Shown here: piece after piece, positions 7,141-10,455 of the stretch
Position numbering within the stretch: position 1 is the first letter of the stretch
Layout of the letters: every line of letters starts with the position of its first letter
DNA from: Bacteroidales bacterium
Lineage (GTDB): Bacteria > Bacteroidota > Bacteroidia > Bacteroidales > JALTDM01
Assembly: GCA_027073875.1 (NCBI GenBank)
Contig: JALTEO010000096.1
Location: 1 to 10,455, forward strand
Direction of reading: 5' to 3'
DNA length: 10,455 nt
Program-made: the position numbers and the translations under genes
The notes under the pieces: generated by a model
What the model was told of the DNA's origin: nothing
Databases searched by the model: none
Seen by the model: the letters and a program-made list of their open reading frames with translations, nothing else

Positions 7141-8268
7141 ATGAAGATTGCCGTTAATACCCGTTTGTTGCTTAAAGATAAGCTTGAGGGTATTGGTTGG
7201 TTTTCGTATGAGATTCTTTTTCGTATAGTAAAACAGCATCCTGAGCATTCGTTTTATTTTATTTTTGACCGCAGATATTCCGAAGAATTTATTTTCGCAG
7301 AAAATGTAATTCCCGTAGTAACTTATCCACCTACACGGTTACCTTTTTTGATTAACTGGTTTTTTCAGCAGCGGGTTCCAAAAGTCTTAAAGAAGTTAGA
7401 TATTGATGTTTTTATTTCGCCTGACGGTTGGATTCCTTGTAAAACAGATGTCCCTGTATTGAATGTAATACACGATATTAATTTTTTGCATCATCCTGAG
7501 TTTGTTCCCCGGAGGTATCGCAAGCATTATGCAAAATGGTTTCCGTGTTTTGCCGAAAATACCAACCGGCTGATAACTGTTTCGGAATTCAGCAGACAAG
7601 ATATTATTAAGAATTATGGTATTGATGCGGATAAGATTTCGGTGGTTCATAATGGCGTGAACAAGCGGTTTAAGCCATTGGACGAGTTACTTATAAAGCA
7701 AATACGGGACAAGTTTACGAACGGACAGCCATATTTTATTTTTGTCGGGAGTATTCATCCACGAAAGAATCTTGAGAATATTCTACAAGCATATTTGCAG
7801 TTTAAGGCGAAAACGAAATCTTCTGTAAAATTTGTTGTTGTTGGTTCGCAAATGTTTAGAACTTCAAAGCAGAAATTTTCTGACGATATTAAAACCAACA
7901 AAGACGATATTCTTTTTGTGGGAAGACAAAATATGGAGAATCTTTCTCTTTTATTGGGGAGTGCACTTGCTTTAACTTATGTGTCTCTGTATGAGGGCTT
8001 CGGCATTCCTATTCTTGAAGGTTTTCAGGCGGGTGTTCCTGTCATTACTTCAAATGTAACTTCTATGCCCGAAGTTGCCGGAGATGCTGCCATATTGGTA
8101 AATCCGTTATCCGTAGATCAGATTGCCGAAGCAATGACGAAATTATGGGAAAATATAGAACTGCGAGAACAACTTATTGCCAAAGGAGTTGAACGGGTAA
8201 AAGTGTTTTCGTGGGATCAATCCGCTGAAAAGTTTTGGCGTGTTCTTGAAATGCTGATGAATTATTAG
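7141..8268 (+). CDS. Glycosyltransferase family 4 protein
   Basis: This 375-aa protein is a complete and classical GT4 enzyme. The N-terminal domain starts with KIAVNTRLL and a GIGWFSYEI helix (17-25), the layout of mannosyl/rhamnosyl transferases of O-antigen pathways. NVIHDINFLHHPEFVPRRYR (108-127) and LITVSEFSRQDI (144-155) are typical of this group. The C-terminal domain has VVHNGVN (168-174), FVGSIHPRKNL (201-211) with the phosphate-binding Arg208-Lys209, and the EX7E motif E285-GFGIPIL-E293 for the nucleotide-sugar donor. It should add a sugar, probably mannose-like though that is only by resemblance, to a cell-surface glycan. No membrane segment is present, so it would be cytoplasmic or peripheral. 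It converges on cinA with only 23 nt between the two stop codons and no recognisable terminator. Confidence 0.93.
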   Translation: MKIAVNTRLLLKDKLEGIGWFSYEILFRIVKQHPEHSFYFIFDRRYSEEFIFAENVIPVVTYPPTRLPFLINWFFQQRVPKVLKKLDIDVFISPDGWIPCKTDVPVLNVIHDINFLHHPEFVPRRYRKHYAKWFPCFAENTNRLITVSEFSRQDIIKNYGIDADKISVVHNGVNKRFKPLDELLIKQIRDKFTNGQPYFIFVGSIHPRKNLENILQAYLQFKAKTKSSVKFVVVGSQMFRTSKQKFSDDIKTNKDDILFVGRQNMENLSLLLGSALALTYVSLYEGFGIPILEGFQAGVPVITSNVTSMPEVAGDAAILVNPLSVDQIAEAMTKLWENIELREQLIAKGVERVKVFSWDQSAEKFWRVLEMLMNY

Positions 8269-8291
8269 AATTCCCCTGAAATGGTTTATAA

Positions 8292-9527
8292 TCATATCAA
8301 TTGCAATCGCAACATATTTAGCGACTGTAAAGCACTTCTTCGGATATTTCTGCCGCGGTGTTCACCAAACAGGAATTTTTGACTAATAATTTTATCGGGT
8401 GTGGCAATGGCAATCCAAACCGTACCTACAGGTTTTTCGGCTGTTCCGCCGGTGGGACCTGCAATGCCGGAGATGCCAATAGCATAATCAGTATTAAACT
8501 TGTCTTTTACATTGGCAGCCATTTGTTCTACGACTTCCTGACTAACGGCACCTTCTTTTTCGAGAGTAGTTTGGTCAACGCTGAGAATTCCGGTTTTAAT
8601 TTCATTGGCATAACTTACCACTGAACCTTTGAAGTAGTCGGAACTTCCTGCAATAGAAGTGATAAGATGAGCTACATATCCACCGGTGCAACTCTCGGCG
8701 GTGGCAAGAGTCGCTTTTTTCTTTCGTAGTAATTTACCAACTACTTCTTCGAGAGCAATATCATCGTAACCGAAGATTTCGTCCGGTAATAATTTTTTTA
8801 GTTTCGTAATTTCTTTTTCTACAGCTTCTTTTAATGTTTCCCGTTCGTTGCCTTGAGCTGTAAGTCGCAACCGCACAATCCCGGGTTGGGGGAGGTATGC
8901 CAATTTAATGAATGGCGGCAGATTTTCTTCCCATTCACGGATACGCATTGCGAGATGCGATTCTACCACGCCTTGTGTCATTACGGTTTTGTAGTAAATA
9001 GATTTGGTGGGGAAATGTCTTTTGATTGCCGGAAAGATTTCTTTCTCGAACATTGTTTTCATCTCAAAAGGAACCCCGGGCATAGAAATAAAAACCGTAT
9101 CCAGTTTCTCGAACCACATACCGCTTGCTGTACCATTGTGATTTGTGAAGATGCGGGCGTTTTTCGGTAAATATGCCTGACTTTTGTTCATCTCATTAGC
9201 TTCAATACCGCGAAGGGCAAGTAATTTGCGTACCCGTTTATCAACTTCTTCGTGATAGACAAGTTCCGTTTCAAAAAAATCTGCTAAAGTCTGTTTTGTC
9301 AGGTCGTCTTTTGTGGGACCCAGTCCTCCGGTCATTATTACAAGGTCGTATTCGCCGAGACTGGCGTGTAGTGTGTCTTTAATGTGTTTAGGACTGTCGG
9401 ATATGCTGGTAATTTGTTTGACTCTGATGCCTGATAGATTCAGTAGTTCTGCCAACCATTTGGAATTGGAATCCAGTATTTGACCAATTAATATTTCATC
9501 GCCGATAGTTACAATATGTGCTTCCAT
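8292..9527 (-). CDS. cinA: CinA: competence/damage-inducible protein, NMN amidohydrolase domain
   Basis: The 411-aa product is a standard full-length CinA. The N-terminal MoaB/MogA-like (COG1058) domain carries GDEILIGQILDSNS (9-22), TGGLGPTKDD (66-75) and MPGVPFEM (149-156); in characterised homologues it hydrolyses ADP-ribose. A linker domain (about 175-255) leads to the C-terminal PncC domain with AESCTGG (277-283, Ser279 the likely nucleophile), SGIAGPTGG (353-361) and KPVGTVW (365-371), which deamidates nicotinamide mononucleotide to nicotinic acid mononucleotide in pyridine nucleotide recycling. All key residues are present, so it should be active in the cytoplasm. The ATG at 9527 gives exactly the family N-terminus. 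Its name comes from competence operons, but no competence gene lies nearby. Confidence 0.97.
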   Translation of the reverse strand: MEAHIVTIGDEILIGQILDSNSKWLAELLNLSGIRVKQITSISDSPKHIKDTLHASLGEYDLVIMTGGLGPTKDDLTKQTLADFFETELVYHEEVDKRVRKLLALRGIEANEMNKSQAYLPKNARIFTNHNGTASGMWFEKLDTVFISMPGVPFEMKTMFEKEIFPAIKRHFPTKSIYYKTVMTQGVVESHLAMRIREWEENLPPFIKLAYLPQPGIVRLRLTAQGNERETLKEAVEKEITKLKKLLPDEIFGYDDIALEEVVGKLLRKKKATLATAESCTGGYVAHLITSIAGSSDYFKGSVVSYANEIKTGILSVDQTTLEKEGAVSQEVVEQMAANVKDKFNTDYAIGISGIAGPTGGTAEKPVGTVWIAIATPDKIISQKFLFGEHRGRNIRRSALQSLNMLRLQLI

Positions 9528-9547
9528 TACTTATTTAAAATTTTGCT

Positions 9548-9555
9548 TAAAAGTA
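9548..9555 (-). promoter_or_regulatory. Possible -7 box for cinA
   Basis: Read on the minus strand this is TACTTTTA, one base off TAnnTTTG, ending 20 nt before the cinA ATG. No convincing -33 element is seen, so it is only a candidate. Confidence 0.28.
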
Positions 9556-9720
9556 TGGAATCTGTTTTGAACAATTGTTGTTAAAAAGCTTAAAATATCA
9601 AAAAAATCTCAGGGTTATCAAAACTTAAAAAAGGAGCAGTTCTTTTATTACGAATTATCCTAAGGGGATGCCTTGAACACGAATGTTTTGTAAATTGTGC
9701 ATTGTATTAAATCATTAGGA

Positions 9721-9736
9721 CTGCCATTTATGGCAG
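9721..9736. repeat. Palindrome CTGCCAT-TT-ATGGCAG
   Basis: A perfect 7-bp inverted repeat with a two-base centre (drawn as a hairpin, the inner pairs would open). It is not followed by a T-run on either strand, so it is not a terminator. With the next palindrome 21 nt away it forms a pair, an arrangement typical of REP sequences mobilised by REP-associated tyrosine transposases. No such transposase is in the window. Confidence 0.55.
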
Positions 9737-9757
9737 GACAACATATAAAACACATAA

Positions 9758-9769
9758 TGGCTTTAGCCA
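9758..9769. repeat. Palindrome TGGCT-TT-AGCCA
   Basis: A perfect 5-bp inverted repeat around TT. Its core GGCTTTAGCC is of a type seen at ends of IS200/IS605-like and REP elements in Bacteroidota and cyanobacteria, by memory rather than by search. It is the second half of the paired arrangement beginning at 9721. Confidence 0.45.
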
Positions 9770-9868
9770 AAACTATTAACCTGAAAAATTATTAAATCTT
9801 TTGTAATAGCTCGCAATTCAGTTATGTTTTATTTCTTTCGATAAACTTCCGTAGGGTATTTTATTTTC

Positions 9869-9891
9869 CTTTCGGATTACAAATCCGAAAG
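9869..9891. repeat. 10-bp perfect hairpin CTTTCGGATT-ACA-AATCCGAAAG
   Basis: Ten perfect pairs surround a 3-nt loop. It lies 3 nt beyond the stop codon (9897-9895) of the minus-strand fragment, so it could protect that transcript's 3' end, but the minus-strand sequence after it is A-rich rather than T-rich and on the plus strand no T-run follows. A REP-type palindrome is a better reading than a classical terminator. Confidence 0.6.
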
Positions 9892-9894
9892 ATT

Positions 9895-10338
9895 CTAGTC
9901 TTCTATTTCCTCATCATCATTATCCCACATTTCCCGGTAAAACCGGATTTGTTTTGCTGTGGCTTGTGGGTCTATATCATAATAATAGCGACATAATCTT
10001 TTAAATAAAGCCAAAACTTCATCATCAAAAGCTACTTCGCAAAGTGCATCTAAAGTATGCTCTATTTCATTAATATCCTGACTTTTATTGTTGATTATTT
10101 GCTCAGCTTTCGGTTTCCAATACAATAAAGTTTGATTTACATCTTCCTTTTGTAATGCTATAATAGCTTTTCCCAACTCGTTTATATCGAGATTATAATA
10201 TTTTACATTCTTCGATTGCGTCAAACCTTTTACTGCACCGTGTTGAGTGGTTATTCGGAAATCCCGAACAACCAGTTCTTCTTCCAGTTCCCCATCTTTA
10301 AAAATATTTTTGATATGCTCACTTATTGTAGCTTTCCC
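9895..10338 (-). pseudogene. Truncated RhuM-family fragment joined to an unknown helical segment
   Basis: The frame is open from just after a TAA (10341-10339) to the TAG at 9897-9895, but the only usual start is a TTG at 10224. The 38 codons before that TTG plus the next 13 read as RhuM-family protein: KATISEHIKNIFKDGEL, RDFRITTQHGA, then TQSKNVKYYNLD, ending near 10186. RhuM proteins begin about 30 residues earlier and continue after YYNLD with a conserved block (IISVGYRV and onward); both are missing. Instead, from 10185 an unrelated acidic, helical segment of about 96 residues follows (LGKAIIALQKED, LDALCEVAFDDEV, FKRLCRYYYDIDP, FYREMW), which I do not recognise. This is most simply a deletion-made chimera without a start; translation from TTG 10224 as a 109-aa hypothetical protein cannot be excluded. 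RhuM genes are often carried in accessory regions and near restriction systems. Confidence 0.62.
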
Positions 10339-10360
10339 TTAAATCCGCAAAAAAGTTTTC

Positions 10361-10405
10361 AACAAAAAATCAATCAGCTGTGTAAGAAAACTTACACAGC
10401 GATTG
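10361..10405 (-). terminator. Strong minus-strand intrinsic terminator hairpin
   Basis: GCTGTGTAAG (10377-10386) pairs perfectly with CTTACACAGC (10391-10400) around AAAA, and beyond a single unpaired A the stem continues as CAATC (10371-10375) with GATTG (10401-10405), 15 pairs in all. On the minus strand the stem is followed one base later by a run of six T (10369-10364), making a good terminator for a gene lying beyond the right edge. The near-perfect symmetry also allows a remnant of terminal inverted repeats. Confidence 0.62.
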
Positions 10406-10455
10406 ACATGTAAATATTTTCACTTATTTTAGTGATACCATTAACAAAATAGGTG

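Larger units (their letters stand above)
9528..9894. other. Gene-free interval of 367 bp with several small palindromes
   Basis: I find no coding sequence here: all frames are interrupted within a few dozen codons and none shows a recognisable motif. The interval holds the cinA upstream region (about 9528-9600) and then a series of short inverted repeats from about 9657 to 9891. The three best are listed separately. A fourth, ATCC/GGAT with one wobble pair at 9657-9669, is too short to call. The style resembles REP elements or remnants of IS200/IS605-type ends. Confidence 0.6.

Noticed and set aside
8358..9170. Two plus-strand open frames opposite cinA
   Set aside because: They are antisense to a gene with all family motifs intact, and their translations are cysteine-rich and low in normal protein features.
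8292..9527. cinA as evidence of a competence locus
   Set aside because: No recA, comE or other DNA-uptake gene is adjacent; in most bacteria cinA acts in pyridine nucleotide recycling.
10216..10413. Plus-strand open frame of 65 codons
   Set aside because: It lies opposite the RhuM-like coding signature and runs through the terminator hairpin; its translation has no recognisable features.
10392..10454. Possible C-terminal end of a minus-strand gene entering from the right
   Set aside because: Twenty open codons ending at TAA are too few to distinguish from chance; no motif was recognised, so it is mentioned only as context for the hairpin.

Overview
The window looks like chromosomal DNA from an AT-rich member of Bacteroidota, most likely order Bacteroidales. 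Three things point there: a TPR/OmpA-like lipoprotein and small HTH and START-like proteins of types I associate with that phylum; short leaders carrying the Bacteroidota sigma(ABfr) -7 motif TAnnTTTG in front of several genes; and a general lack of Shine-Dalgarno sequences. All family assignments come from reading the protein sequences by eye; no database was searched.

Layout. (1) 5-1729: a large outer-membrane-type lipoprotein with an OmpA-like segment and TPR-like repeats, closed by a clear intrinsic terminator (1760-1799). (2) 1815-3226: three short, separately spaced plus-strand genes: an 84-aa putative DNA-binding protein, a 184-aa protein resembling the DUF2378/TIGR02265 (heme-NO-binding-like) fold, and a 128-aa START-like/AHSA1-like protein. 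(3) 3281-7075: an apparent operon of an LptF/LptG-family LPS-export permease, a GT4-like glycosyltransferase whose GTG start overlaps the permease stop (GTGA), and a second, related glycosyltransferase whose start codon is problematic. (4) 7141-8268: a third, classical GT4 glycosyltransferase with its own promoter-like element. (5) 8292-9527, minus strand: full-length cinA, convergent with the glycosyltransferase. (6) 9528-10455: a gene-poor tail with several small palindromes (REP/IS200-like in style), a broken RhuM-family fragment joined to an unrelated helical C-terminal segment, and a strong minus-strand terminator hairpin.

The central block concerns the cell envelope: an LPS transport component coupled to three sugar transferases suggests local synthesis of lipopolysaccharide core/O-antigen or another surface glycan. 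The rest is housekeeping (cinA) or conserved regulatory/unknown. I see no complete defence system, CRISPR array, tRNA or rRNA. The most unusual part is the right end, where a degraded RhuM-like gene, hairpins and an isolated terminator suggest past mobile-element activity. The second most unusual is the start-codon problem at about 5951-5972.
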